Assembly (NCBI GenBank): GCA_017654935.2
Contig: CM065697.1
Location: forward strand, 46,493,263-46,557,262
Direction of reading: 5' to 3'
DNA from: Phymorhynchus buccinoides
Lineage: Eukaryota; Mollusca; Gastropoda; Neogastropoda; Raphitomidae
DNA length: 64,000 nucleotides
Position 1 is the first letter of the stretch; each line of letters opens with the position of its first letter. The position numbers and the translations under genes were made by a program. A model generated the notes under the pieces. The model saw only the letters and a program-made list of their open reading frames with translations. It was not told where the DNA came from and ran no database searches. Below, piece by piece: positions 36,255 to 53,010 of this stretch.

Positions 36255-36286
<32 letters not shown>

Positions 36287-36402
36287 CCACGTTCAGACCG
36301 TTAAGGCCTAGTGCAGAATGAGAGGGAAAAATCCCCTGTACCCAGGTTCGAACTCGGGTTTACTTGACACGAAGCGAACGCGATACCACTGTGCCACCAC
36401 TG
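36040..36402 (-). mobile_element. tRNA-derived SINE (family 2)
   Basis: Reading the minus strand, the head has GTGGTGGCACAGTGGTATCG (A-box region) and GAGTTCGAACCTGGG (B box). The body GGGATTTTTCCCTCTCATTC, GCATGCAAAAATAA and CAGGTGGGAGC and the end near TATAAAGTACC match 43648-44036. A poly(G) run sits inside at about 36170-36187. Confidence 0.88.
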
Positions 36403-36657
36403 TTTTTTTTAATTATAAAGTTTAAAACAAATCTGTTAGACTCAATCTGAGAAAATGGTCTAGAGATATATCCTTTCTGGCTTATCTAAGCCCAAAACCA
36501 TCATCCCAGGCTTAATGACATCATAAGTTATGACATCATCAATGACATCATTAAGTACGAGACTGTCTCGTAGCCAGGCAGGGAAGGGGTTCCTCTGTGT
36601 GTGTGTGTGCGTGTGTGTGTGGTGTATTTCCCTTTAGCCTACGTTTAAGACTACAAA

Positions 36658-36660
<3 letters not shown>

Positions 36661-36744
<84 letters not shown>

Positions 36745-36898
36745 CTCTCTCCTTCTCCCTCTCTCTCATGAAAACTTTATTTAACAAGAGTTCAGATTTT
36801 ATGCTTAGCCTATTCTTCCAATCTGTCTCGGGGGGGGGGGGGGGGGGGGGGGGGGGAGAGAGAGAGAGGAGGGGGGGAGAGGGGGGGGGGGGGGCATT
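36661..36898. repeat. (CT)n array and poly(G)/GA tracts
   Basis: About 100 bp of CT repeats at 36661-36768 and a G run with GA islands at 36831-36895. Confidence 0.95.
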
Positions 36899-37726
36899 GG
36901 ACTAATGCCGCGTCAGACTGATAGAAAAACAAAGTGTGTCGGAATGATGACACTTCAGACTAATGCTCTATCTTCTTCTCTTTCTTCTTCTTTTTCTATC
37001 AGATCATCGCTACGTCGGAGTTTTAAACATCGAACCAATGCCGCGTCGGACAAATAAACCTCGGAGTACTGACACGTCGGGCAATCGAGATGACACCGAC
37101 ATAAGCTCGTGATGACGTCGGAAGCTTATGACGTATTCTCCCAATCTGATTCTACTCTGGAAGAGCCAGACTGTTCTGACAGGAGTGAGTCCCTCCTAGT
37201 CCTAGTCAGTCAATCGGTTGTCAACTGATGTACAATCTGTTATAGAGCGACTTGGTTTTGGGGGCTGTCGAGTTGTTTGTATCCAGGAAAAAGTCGTAAG
37301 CTCCAGTGTCCTGTTTCTATACTGATTTTCACACAAAATTTCAGAAGAAATTTATCAAACCGTGAGTTACTAAACACTGAGTAATGAGTTACACTCAACA
37401 CTGTTTACTGCAAGCCTAAAACAGTTTAACATTTTACTTTAAAACAGTTGAGTTAGAGTCTAGTCACTGGTCAGCCCTAGAAGTGGAACGCTCTTTCTTC
37501 ACTGATAATAATAATTATTATAATAATAAACTTGCATGATCTAGTTCTAGACTAATAATTGCACGAGTATTAACTTTAATTAACCAGCTTAATTTAAAAA
37601 CCTGGACAAAGACCCTACCAAATTTATAGATTGACCATTTAGGATATCAACATGACTGATTCATGCATAGATAGGCAGACTGGTTCTTACATAGTAAAGT
37701 AATTTGCTAAATCAAACTATAAACTA
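36899..37726. other. No gene; CGTCGGA-rich stretch
   Basis: GCCGCGTCGGAC-like motifs recur irregularly between 36908 and 37120. No coding support. Confidence 0.4.
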
Positions 37727-37938
37727 GGGGAAGACGGGGTAAAAAGCGCATGGGCGGGTAAGAAGCCCACCCCAATTATCATGAAATGAAGCAAATTTCA
37801 GTCTCATTTTGCCCATGAGACCAGCGTTAATGTCTAGCATTCGTCTCATGGGCAAATTTGACTGAAATTTTCTTTATTTCATGAGATAATTGGGGTGGGC
37901 TTCTTACCCGCCCATGCGCTTTTTACCCCGTCTTCCCC
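37727..37938. mobile_element. Palindromic MITE (GGGGAAGACGGGG family), copy 1
   Basis: Begins GGGGAAGACGGGGTAAAAAG and ends in its reverse complement. Arms of about 95 bp are nearly perfect. Flanking TA on both sides fits a Tc1/mariner-type TA duplication. A second copy is at 44055-44268. Confidence 0.92.
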
Positions 37939-38108
37939 TATTAAGTTAATAGAGCTGGCGGTACGAACCGGTAATGGGACTATAGCGGTATGTGGGACTA
38001 GTCGTACCATCACGGATGTCAAAATCACAGTATGCTAACTAGCGATGTGTAGGAACAATGGTATGTCACCCTTCCGCCCTCCAAAAGGCCAATCAACCCC
38101 CAATCAAC

Positions 38109-39475
38109 TTGTGATGGGGTGGTAAGGGTAAGGGATCAGGGATAAGGAGGAAGTTGATGAGGGGTAAGGATTGGGATAAGGATTTGAGGGTGTTGATCAG
38201 CACACACACTACACAGGCCAGGAACATATAGAGGAAACTAGACAGTTGTTTGATTTTGTTTATTTATCTAGGAAAGATAGCTAGGAAAGACAGTGCAGAG
38301 ATTACATCCTGCAACGATACAAAATATGCACACATAAATATAAACAAGAAATAACAATGATTAGGTATGATTGTAGGCCTTGTGCCATAGCACTCAATGT
38401 TAAACAACATGAGGAAATGTACAGTCACAGCAGTGGAAGGAGCTCACTGTATGACTTTAATAGCATGATTAAACTGACACTGACACAAGCCTAGCTGGGG
38501 TTTGGAAACATAACATAGGTCGGTTTTACCTGACCCTATGCTTGCTTAACTCATACACAAACATTTGAGTTCATGTGAGTTAACCCAAACCAAGTATTGT
38601 AACACTGACATCATCAGATGCTGTGTTACTAAAAATAGACTACACATCAAAGTAGGCTGATCAGTTTTAAGTGGAAAACTGACTAAAGACAAATGTTGAG
38701 AGTTCATCATTGAAGTAGCCTGAAACTCACATCATCAGATGCTATGTTACTAAAATAGACTACACATCACAGTAAACTGAATGAGATCAGTTTGTAGTGG
38801 GAAACTGACTAAAGGCAAATGTAGGCCTATTGAGAGTTTATCATTGAAGTAGCAAGAAACTCAATCAAAAAGGAATGCCTTGTTAATACTATAGTATCAG
38901 TATTAACACAGCAGCTAATCATACAATGCATAGCATGGTATAAGCCTAGATCAATAATATTAATAGCATGGAAAAGAGCAAGTTAGGCTTTTAATCAATA
39001 TAATGTCCCAAAGTGCCCCTTCATTGTTTACACACAGTAAACTGACGTCACACACGAGTGGGTGTGAGGATAGACCAGAACGATCTTAACGTTATAATTT
39101 TCAGTCTCTCAACATAAACTTTGGCTTAGTGCCGTATGAATGAACTGACGTCACGATGGTTCAGTGACGGGAATAGCAGTGTCCAAGCTGCAGTATTCGT
39201 GCCTAAGCAACACTTAACAGCCGTGTCTAAGCTGCAGTGTTTAACGGCAGTGCCTAGATAGCAGTGTCTAAACAACAATTTGCTGCACTGTCTTTCCTAG
39301 CTATCTTTCCCGATAAATAAACAAAATCAAACTGTCTGGCTTCCTCTATATGTTCCTGGCCTGCGTGTGTGTGCTGATCAACACCCTCAAATCCTTATCC
39401 CAATCCTTACCCCTCATCAACCTCCTCCTTATCCCTATCCCTTACCCTTACCACCCTTTCACAAACTAACAGCAA
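38109..39475. mobile_element. 1.37-kb DNA transposon with about 190-bp inverted repeats
   Basis: The left arm (GGGGTGGTAAGGGTAAGGGA through AGGAACATATAGAGGAA to GATAGCTAGGAAAGACAGTG, 38109-38302) is the inverse of 39286-39475. The internal 1 kb has no coding frame, so it is non-autonomous. A direct tandem duplication of about 130 bp (CATCATCAGATGCT...GACTACACATCA) lies at 38605-38865, and CAGTGTCTAAGC motifs recur near the right arm. Confidence 0.85.
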
Positions 39476-39607
39476 GCAAAACTCAACACTGATTTTAACC
39501 CATTATATCCCTTATCAGATTCAAGGCAAAACTTGCAGGACTGAAATCGGCGTAGATAATTATGGTAACTATGCTTTAGGATTTAACATATGTAGGCTAA
39601 AGACCCC

Positions 39608-39664
39608 ATCCAGTGCCGAGCTGATGAGACTCCTTAGAGTCGAAACAGCTGTCCTTGGCTGGGT
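39608..39664 (+). ncRNA. Minimal type I hammerhead self-cleaving ribozyme
   Basis: All core elements are present in order. Stem I is GCCGAG (39615-39620) paired with CTTGGC (39654-39659), continued past an unpaired GT by CCA (39610-39612) with TGG (39660-39662). Core CTGATGA is 39621-39627. Stem II is GACTC (39628-39632), loop CTTA, GAGTC (39637-39641). GAAA is 39642-39645. The very short stem III is ACAG/CTGT (39645-39652). The cleavage triplet is GTC (39651-39653), so the cut falls after 39653. A tiny stem III with an open stem I is typical of hammerheads in animal retroelements such as Penelope-like elements. No reverse transcriptase of that kind is visible nearby. Confidence 0.88.
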
Positions 39665-39790
39665 TCGGCCATTGCCTCCCTAATAAGGAGGAAAAAGTAA
39701 ACTAGCACTCTATGTTTTTTTAGAACATAGATCAAAATACCAAGTTAATATAACTGGTTTTGGTTTTAATGTTCGTTTCAAAGACATAGG

Positions 39791-40019
39791 TGTCGCAGTG
39801 AAAAAAGTCGCTCAGTCAAATAAATCGCCCGCTACTATGAGAGTGTGTATTTGCGACAATCAGAAATTTCACTTTTTCTGTACTTGAACCATTTACCTAA
39901 CCCTAACCCTATCCCTAACCCTAGAAAAAAGTGAAATTTGTGGTTCATGCTCAATGTCGCAAATACACACTCTCATAGTAGCCGGGCGATTTATTTGACT
40001 GAGCGACTTGGCTGCGACA
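39791..40019. mobile_element. Palindromic MITE with telomere-like core, complete copy
   Basis: TGTCGCAGTGAAAAAAGTCG at the left, its inverse at the right, and a centre of CCTAACCCTAACCC plus TATCCCTAACCC. Flanking ATAGG at 39786-39790 and 40020-40024 is a 5-bp target duplication. Arms of about 95 bp pair along nearly their whole length. Confidence 0.93.
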
Positions 40020-40192
40020 ATAGGGACCAAACAGTTTTAAACAATTTTACTATTATTGCATTTCAAATGCTCTAACTTTTGAGTCATGTAGGCTGGAGGA
40101 ACGGTACCAGCAGTAAACTCAGATTTGTTCATACTCTATATATTTTTAATTTTTTTGGTAGGGTGGATATAAAAGGACAAAAACCTGCAACC

Positions 40193-45573
<5,381 letters not shown>

Positions 45574-45602
<29 letters not shown>

Positions 45603-47575
45603 TGGAAGCATCCCAACTACATCCTCAGATACTAATGGAAGCATCCCAACTACATCCTCAGATGCATCCCAACTACATCCTCAGATACCAATGGAAGCAT
45701 CCTAACTACATCCTCAAATGCATCCCAACTACATCCTCAGATACTAATGGGAGCATCCCAACTACATCCTCAGATACTAATGGGAGCATCCCAACTACAT
45801 CCTCAGATACTAATGGAAGCATCCCAACTACATCCTCAGATACTAATGGAAGCATCCCAACTACATCCTCAGATACTAATGGAAGCATCCCAACTACATC
45901 CTCAGATACTAATGGAAGCATCCCAACTACACAACTACATCCTCAGATACTAATGGAAGCATCCCAACTACATCCTCAGATACTAATGGGAGCATCTCAA
46001 CTACATCCTCAGATACTAATGGAAGCATCCCAAATACATCCTCAGATACTAATGGGAGCATCCCAACTACATCCTCAGACACTAATGGGAGCATCCCAAC
46101 TACATCCTCAGATACTAATGGAAGCATTCCAACTACATCCTCAGATACTAATGGAAGCATCCCAACTACATCCTCAGATACTAATGGAAGCATCCCAACT
46201 GCATCCTCAGATACTAATGGAAGCATCCCAACTGCATCCTGGAAGCATCCCAACTACACAACTACATCCTCAGATACTAATGGAAGCATCCCAACTACAT
46301 CCTCAGATACTAATGGGAGCATCCCAACTACATCCTAGAAGCATCCCAAATACATCCTCAGATACTAATGGGAGCATCCCAACTACATCCTCAGATACTA
46401 ATGGGAGCATCCCAACTACATCCTCAGATACTAATGGGAGCATCCCAACTACATCCTCAGATACTAATGGAAGCATCCCAACTACATCCTCAGATACTAA
46501 TGGGAGCATCCCAACTACATCCTCAGATACTAATGGAAGCATTCCAACTACATCCTCAGATACTAATGGAAGCATCCCAACTACATCCTCAGATACTAAT
46601 GGGAGCATCCCAACTACATCCTCAGACACTAATGGGAGCATCCCAACTACATCATCAGATACTAATGGAAGCATTCCAACTACATCCTCAGATACTAATG
46701 GAAGCACCCCAACTACATCCTCAGATACTAATGGAGGCATCCCAACCACATCCTCAGATACTAATGGAAGCATCCCAAATACATCCTCAGATACTAATGG
46801 AAGCATCCCAACTACATCCTCAGATACTAATGGAAGCATCCCAACTGCATCCTCAGATACTAATGGAAGCATCCCAACTGCATCCTAGATACTAGTGGAA
46901 GCATCCCAACTGCATCATCAGATACTAATGGAAGCATCCCAACTGCATCCTCAGATACTAATGGAAGCATCCCAACTACATCCTCAGATACTAATAGAAG
47001 CACCCCAACTACATCCTCAGATACTAATGGAGGCATCCCAACCACATCCTCAGATACTAATGGAAGCATCCCAAATACATCCTCAGATGCATTCCAACTG
47101 CATCCTCATATACTAATGGGAGCATCCCAACTACATCCTCAGATACTAATGGAAGCATCCCAAATACATCCTCAGATACTAATGGAAGCATCCCAAATAC
47201 ATTCTCATACCAATAGAGGCATCCCAACTGCATCCTCAGATACTAATGGAAGCATCCCAAATACATCCTCATACCAATAGAAGCATTCCAACTACATCCT
47301 CAGATACTAATGGAAGCATCCCAAATACATCCTCAGATACTAATGGAAGCATCCTAAATACATCCTCAGATACTAATGGAAGCATCCCAACTACATCCTC
47401 AGATACTAATGGAAGCATCCCAACTGCATCCTCAGATACTAATGGAAGCATCCCAACTACATCCTCAGATACTAATAGAAGCATCCTAACTACATCCTCA
47501 GATACTAATGGAAGCATCCCAACTAGATCCTCAGATACTAATGGAAGCATCCCAACTGCATCATCAGATACTCAT
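45574..47575. repeat. 33-bp minisatellite derived from a terminal exon
   Basis: About 60 copies of CATCCCAACTACATCCTCAG plus ATACTAATGGAAG. Unit 1 is the last eight codons and stop of the cysteine-rich gene; every later unit repeats that stop in the gene's frame, so the array lies wholly in its 3' untranslated region. Because 33 is divisible by 3, the other frames stay open: 45602-46888 reads 11-residue units (GSIPTTSSDTN with a frame change to MEASQLHPQIL), and the antisense reads MLPLVSEDVVG. A few units are shortened (for example near 45661, 46230 and 46335). Degraded units continue to about 47790. Confidence 0.95.
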
Positions 47576-47634
47576 TGTGACCTCGGCGTGTTTCAGTCTT
47601 GCAAAAATCTCATCCGTCAGGGTGCCCCTTTAAG
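47576..47634. mobile_element. TTAA-ended MITE family, terminal fragment E
   Basis: GTGACCTCGGCGTGTTTC, then CTCATCCGTCAGGGTGCCCC and TTTAA. It is a single arm embedded in the decaying end of the minisatellite. Confidence 0.8.
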
Positions 47635-48360
47635 TAACTCAGTTCAACTACATCTTCGGACTAAGTAATCAGAAGTACGTCATCAGATACTAATTGACCC
47701 ATCCTAACTTATAAGATACTAATAATCGGACTCATTAATTTTGACTTCATTCTGACGGTGGTATTCCGTGACCCATTCCAACAGCATCCTCATATATACT
47801 ATTTCATGAATTAAAGTCTGAATCGCACACACACTTCATTTTAATTTATGAATTAATTCACTGACATCCGGGAGAAAATAAACTCGATATTTTTGTTTTG
47901 AAAAAACAAACAGAAAAGTACATTTTTAAAAAAGGAAGGAGGCATACAAGCTTATGTAGGCCTATCTACTTGTATATATATTTTTTTACCTATTTATACA
48001 TTAGTCTATTTTAGAAAATGACATTGTGAATTAAAATCTACATTTACATAAACGATTGATTTTCTTGACTCTGTTATGTTGAGTGAAAGGTAGAAGAGTG
48101 TTATGAGACAGAAAAAAAGGACCTTGGAAGAAATGACTAATCTTGCTGTGCAAACGGACCGTTGAAATACGGATAACATCAATATTCAAAGAAATAAATT
48201 AAAATACAGGTGATAATTTCAGTTTCAGTGCGAAACGTGCACCAAAGAACAGCTTTCGAAAGGAATTAAAATTCATGTTTTCAATAATTGTTGGTTGTTA
48301 TCTCTTTTTCTGCAAATTTGTCCAAAATGCATTATCTACAAGAGATTAAAAAAAAAATTG
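47635..48360. other. No gene; decayed minisatellite and poly(A) signal candidate
   Basis: Degenerate 33-bp units persist to about 47790. ATTAAA at 47810-47815 could be the cleavage signal of the cysteine-rich gene if transcription passes the minisatellite. The remainder is AT-rich. Confidence 0.45.
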
Positions 48361-48442
48361 CGTCGCCGACAGGATTCGAACCTGTGCGGGGAGACCCCAA
48401 TGGATTTCTAGTCCATCGCCTTAACCACTCGGCCACGACGAC
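48361..48442 (-). tRNA. tRNA-Ser (anticodon AGA)
   Basis: An 82-nt cloverleaf on the minus strand. The acceptor stem GTCGTCG pairs with CGGCGAC. The A box is TGGCCGAGTGGTTAAGG, the anticodon is AGA (48407-48409 on the plus strand read as TCT) in the loop CTAGAAA, the class II variable arm is GGGGTCTCCCC and the B box is GGTTCGAATCC. A T9 run just 3' of the gene is a good pol III terminator. It matches the conserved animal serine tRNA closely, so it looks functional and not SINE-derived. Confidence 0.97.
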
Positions 48443-48548
48443 TGCTTGATGCATTGGCCACAAACTAGCTATATAATACTATTTTACAATATTATGGCTT
48501 CGGGCAATACAAAATGTTTGTTCTTCTTCTCTTCTTCCCAAAATTCTG

Positions 48549-48567
48549 ATCGCTTCTCGGCCTTTTG
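48549..48567 (+). ncRNA. Fragment identical to the 5' end of U2 snRNA
   Basis: ATCGCTTCTCGGCCTTTTG equals the first 19 nt of U2 as known in animals. It then diverges (TCTGGGACAG instead of GCTAAGATCA), so no branch-point-recognition region or Sm site follows. A truncated or chimeric retroposed U2 piece, not a working snRNA gene. Confidence 0.6.
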
Positions 48568-48679
48568 TCTGGGACAGTGATTCAGGAACATAAATTTTTG
48601 TTTATACCCTGGTTGGTTTGTTCAGCCCGTCGAACATGGCGAAAGCCGATACGCGACGTTAAACTGAACTTCCATCCAT

Positions 48680-49001
48680 TCTCTTCTTCTAGTTGGGGAT
48701 GTTTATCCTGCCCCGCACTCACCGGTCTTCATTCAGACCATTAATAGCGCACAGGATGTCATCCATCCCACCAGCACACACGGCCTACTCGTACCGAATA
48801 GTGGAATGGGCTTTAACGTGCGCGCAAGATCTTGTGCGTGCGTTCGCACACGGGACCTCGGTTTAGTCTCATCCGAAGGACCAGGAAATAGGAGTAAAGT
48901 ATCTTTCCCAAGGATACAACACCGTCACCAGCCGGATTCGAACCCACCGCACCCGCAAACCTGTTGGATTACGAGCGGCGACTCTAACCAACCGGCTACG
49001 A
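48680..49001 (-). mobile_element. tRNA-derived SINE (family 1), more complete head
   Basis: The minus-strand head GTAGCCGGTTGGTTAGAGTC (A box) is followed by GGTTCGAATCCGG (B box), body GTTGTATCCTTGGGAAAG and CTATTCGGTACGAG, and tail AACTAGAAGAAGAG. It is the uninterrupted reference for 29869-30460. Confidence 0.9.
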
Positions 49002-49139
49002 GTTTCACTGAGTAGAATCTATTCTTCTTCTTCCTCCAGACGATGGACAGAGCCCTCCTCGGGCCGCGTCTGATGTCTTACACGCTCGAGCGCATGCACA
49101 CATACACACACACACTGACAAACACACACACACAGCCGA

Positions 49140-49390
49140 AGGTTCGGGAACTATTGTTTCTGTCTGATCCGTCCGGCGTGCCTCCGTCCGTCCGTCCGGC
49201 TATTCGTCCGTTTGTCTCAAAAACTATTCAGTCTATCATCATCAAATTTGGTATACTAGTTTGCCAAGATGCAAGCTATCCACTGATGTATTTAGTTTTA
49301 CATTAAGGTCAGGTCAGGTCAGGTAGTAAGGTCAAGGTCGCGCCAGTTACGGGGTTCAACCCCCAAAACACATAATCGCTAATATCTCGC
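49140..49390. repeat. Dispersed repeat with CCGT and AGGTC tandems
   Basis: CCGTCCGTCCG runs, ATCAAATTTGGTATACTAG and then AGGTCAGGTCAGGTC. A related phrase is at 24560. Not coding. Confidence 0.5.
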
Positions 49391-49552
49391 GAAGTTTTGC
49401 ATGTATTTCAATGCAGTTTTTTTCACAACATTTCTTGATGAAGTTGTTATGAATGTTTCTGTGCGCTCGTGTGCGCATGATCGCGCGCCGCTCAAATCAC
49501 GGGTCCGAACACACACATGCGCCATGAAACAGTTTTGTAGCTCTGTGGTTGA

Positions 49553-49577
49553 CGCTCTCTCTCTCTCTCCTCTCGCT

Positions 49578-49674
<97 letters not shown>
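49553..49674. repeat. (CT)n microsatellite
   Basis: About 120 bp of CT with three CTCCTCT interruptions. Confidence 0.97.
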
Positions 49675-49676
<2 letters not shown>

Positions 49677-50629
49677 TTCGGAGTAGCTCGGCGATGCTGC
49701 GAGGGGACTTTGCAGCCGCTCGGCGTTGCAATATTGATTTCCGTTTGCCCTATCAACCGTTAATAAAGAGAAAAAACTAGGGTAGGGGCCTAAAGCGACA
49801 AAGCCTTCCCGGTGTTCCCACGAGGGTGAGCTTCTAACATTAGAGTCCAAGGAATTCACATAAGGCTAAGCAGTGGACAAATTGTTCATTGTTGTTTCTA
49901 CAGCAACGGAACATCTTTTCATAGCCGCTAGCCTGTGAAATCAAGTGTCAGACAGCTCTCAACTAACCCCGCCTAGTTAGAATGTAGGCCTAAATGTCAA
50001 GCAATGACAAAAGCCAACATGCATGGATCTGCCATTGTTTATTTTACGTGTGTTCAATTTACAGTGACACAAACACTGAACTAACATGCACAACAAGCAA
50101 AAGGTCAATCATATCAGAATAGGTTTATGCAAGGGTTCCAAGCATGCTACTATTTCAATACCCGTTGTAACAATACGAAGAATGGCCTACTGGATTATCA
50201 GAACGTTTTGTCTTAGCTTGGTAAAAAAAAAATAATGATAAAAACTTTTTCGTAAGTCTATATAAAACAGAGCATTTATTTGAGTATTTCAACAACAACA
50301 AAATCAGTAGTTTTAGGTAACTCCACCCTCACCCACAATTCTCAAGACAAAAAGCGGATGTAAAGCGGCAAACGCAGATCAACTTCCCTTCTTTCTTTCC
50401 TTCCTTCCGTTTGAGTGACCACGGTCACGTTTGCCATCTTCTCTTGCGGTTGAGCTGTGCGAACATTGTTCGATCGACATCTCCTGAGGAACGTCAAAGC
50501 CTTTTATTTCTACGAACATTTTGTTAGAAAAGGTCATTGAACGCAGTGCGCTTGAAAAAACACACCACAACATAGGCATTTATTTCAACCAATAAAAAAG
50601 CGACATGGCTTTTTTTTATGTTGAACAGT
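49675..50629. other. No certain gene
   Basis: 49790-49830 (CTTCCCGGTGTTCCCACG) is a scrap of the GGGGATAC repeat. A 66-codon minus-strand frame at 50379-50579 (starting MPMLWCVFSS) diverges from the promoter-like block at 50630 but has no recognised domain. Confidence 0.4.
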
Positions 50630-50779
50630 CTCGCGATAGGCCTAGCCTAGCACGTGTGTTGTTCGAGAAACTATTGGCTGGAAAAAACCGGAAACGACAA
50701 CAGAACGCCATCTGTCTCTAGTGCGTGCTTAATCGGTGCATCAACGACCCCTTTCAGTACTCTATTGAGCTGGTGAGTA
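50630..50779 (+). promoter_or_regulatory. Candidate promoter and non-coding first exon
   Basis: Within 150 bp lie TCTCGCGAT (close to the TCTCGCGAGA core-promoter motif), an E-box CACGTG, ATTGGC (reverse CCAAT), an ETS-like CCGGAAAC and the tract ACGCCATCTGTCTC. A CTG/GTGAGTACC donor follows at 50773. This is the only such cluster upstream of the Myb/SANT gene, whose first visible exon opens with an acceptor at 58846, so it may be that gene's 5' exon. Inference only. Confidence 0.35.
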
Positions 50780-51277
50780 CCCAACATTAATTAGATTCTT
50801 TGAGCGAAAATAGATCGGCAATAGAAAGAAACAGACAATTTTTTTTTAAAGCAGAAGTTGGGTTGATAGTGCGTGTTTGCTAGTTCATAAACATTTCTAT
50901 CAAACTGTCAAGGGCAGTAATTCGGAGTTTGGCGTTGACTCATTCGAAGCGTAGCTTTGCTTGTGCGCTACGTAAAATGCTATCAAGTAATCAACTACGA
51001 AGGTTTGTCGTTCAGATTCATTTTGAAAGGAAGAGTATTTTTCATGTATTGTTGTTATGTGCTGCTTTTTGTAATTAAGCCAACGAATTTGTCAAAATCG
51101 AACAAAATATTTGGTTTTCCTGTTGATTTGGGAAAGCAGACACGCTGCCATTAGGAACTCCCCTCTGCGACTGCGCAGCGTTTCCGTTCAGTTCCTTCCT
51201 TTTCCCCAGGGGCTTCCATGTTCCTTTATGACATGGGCAGTGTTCCAATCAAATGTTCGTGCTACATCATCATCATC

Positions 51278-51281
<4 letters not shown>

Positions 51282-51352
<71 letters not shown>
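51282..51352. repeat. (CT)n microsatellite
   Basis: About 35 CT repeats after a short CAT run. Confidence 0.97.
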
Positions 51353-51353
<1 letters not shown>

Positions 51354-51399
51354 GGCTTCAGAATTATCAGAGGATTAAGAATTTCTGACAGGATTGGCT

Positions 51400-53010
51400 T
51401 CTTTTAGGATTAGGATTAGGATTTAGGGACTCAAAACATAGCCGTAAGGCTTTCCTGTCCCATCTTTTATTTTATTTAGTTGTTTGTCTCGGTCTGTCGC
51501 ACACTCAGTTTTTATTAATATTATTCATCGTAATCATACATAACTGCCTTATAGTCATTCCATTCGTCGAGAAGGTTTTTAAAAATGTTAGTATTCTGTG
51601 CTCTTTTCATGTTAAGTGGTAATTTATTCCATACAGGTGCAACTCTGTTAGTAAAATAAAATGTTCTATTATTAGTCCTGCAATGTTGAATAAATATTTT
51701 GTCGGTACTGTTCCTTGTTTTGTCAAAATCTGATATTGTGAATAAGTCATGTACATTTGATTTAGGTCATCTACACTATTAAATATTTTATAAGTTTGAA
51801 TTAGGTCACCCCTAATTCTCCTTGCCTTTAATGTAGGTAAATTTAATTCTTTCAACCTGTCTGAATTAGAAACATTTTGAAGACCTTGTACTAACTTAGT
51901 TGCTCGTCTCTGTACTTTTTCTATCAAAGCTGACTGTCTCTTTAAACCTGGATACCAAATACAATTTCCATATTCTAAATGAGGTCTTACTAAACCTTTG
52001 TACAAGCATAAAAAAGTGTCCTTGTCCAAGAAAGAAAACGTTCGTTTAATTATACCAATTTTCTGATTAGCTTTACTTACAGCACTGTGAATGTGTTCAT
52101 CAAATTTCAGTTTATCATCAAATATTACTCCCAAGTCCTTTTCCTCAGAGCATTTCATAATGACGTTTTCTACACCATTGTTATGCATTTTGTAGTCTGT
52201 GCGTGGATTACTTTTTCCCAAATGCATGATTTTACATTTTGAAGCATTAAAAAACAGACACCATGTTTCCGACCACCTAACCAATGAATCTAAGTCTATT
52301 TGTAATACATCTTGATTTTTCGTTATATTATACTTTTTCGTATCATCTGCAAAAATTTTACAATAGCTTTTTATTTCTTCAGGTAAGTCATTTATAAAAA
52401 TTGTAAAAAGAACTGGGCCAAGAATGCTCCCTTGAGGTATTCCACTTAACACATTTGTTTTTTGAGAGTATGCATTTCCCACCCTTACAGTTTGTTGTCT
52501 TTCTTTTAAAAAATCTTCAATCCATGCTTAAACTTTACCTGTTAGTGTTATTCCGTAATATTGTAATTTAATAATTAATCTTTTATGCGGTACAGTATCA
52601 AATGCTTTTTTGAAATCCAAGTAAATTACATCAATATTTTCACCTTTATCTAATAGTTTTGTAAAGTCTTCCATCACTTGCAGTAGTTGTGTAACACAAG
52701 ATCTATGCTTTCTAAAACCATGCTGGCACCCTGTAAAAAGATTATTAATTAACATATGATCAACAATTACTTCTCGAATTATAGATTCAAAAACCTTACT
52801 AGTAACAGATGTCAAGCTTACAGGCCGATAATTTCCTGGATCACTTTTTGTTCCCTTTTTAAGTAAAGCAATAACATTTGCCACTTTCCAATCACTAGGG
52901 ACAGTTTCATTATCCATTGATTTATTAAAAAGAATACTTAGGGGTACAGATAACTCTTTACTTAATTCTTTTAATATTCTAGGCGGTATGTTGTCAGAGG
53001 ATTTGCCTTT
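51400..53010 (-). pseudogene. CR1-like LINE, 5' truncated, one in-frame stop
   Basis: The minus-strand frame begins inside the RT domain (GKSSDNIPPRILKELSKELS) at about 53005 and runs NYRPVSLTSVTSKVFE, GFRKHRSCVTQLL, YLDFKKAFDTVPHKRL, GIPQGSILGPVLF, FADDTKKY, CKIMHLGKSN, EEKDLGVIFDDKL and LVRPHLEYGNCIW to 51607. A single TAA at 52528-52530 interrupts an otherwise continuous frame of more than 450 codons. The wording matches CR1-clade elements. The 3' end carries about three CCTAAT units near 51400-51415. Catalytic FADD is intact. Recently active but dead as it stands. Confidence 0.9.

Noticed and set aside
38600..38740. A second hammerhead core on the minus strand (CTGATGA)
   Set aside because: No stem II followed by GAAA and no cleavage triplet occurs at the required distance.
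40167..40175. TATA box for the cysteine-rich gene
   Set aside because: TATAAAA lies only about 25 bp before the ATG, too close for a normal start site; an upstream acceptor-like TTTTGGTAG makes a spliced leader just as likely.
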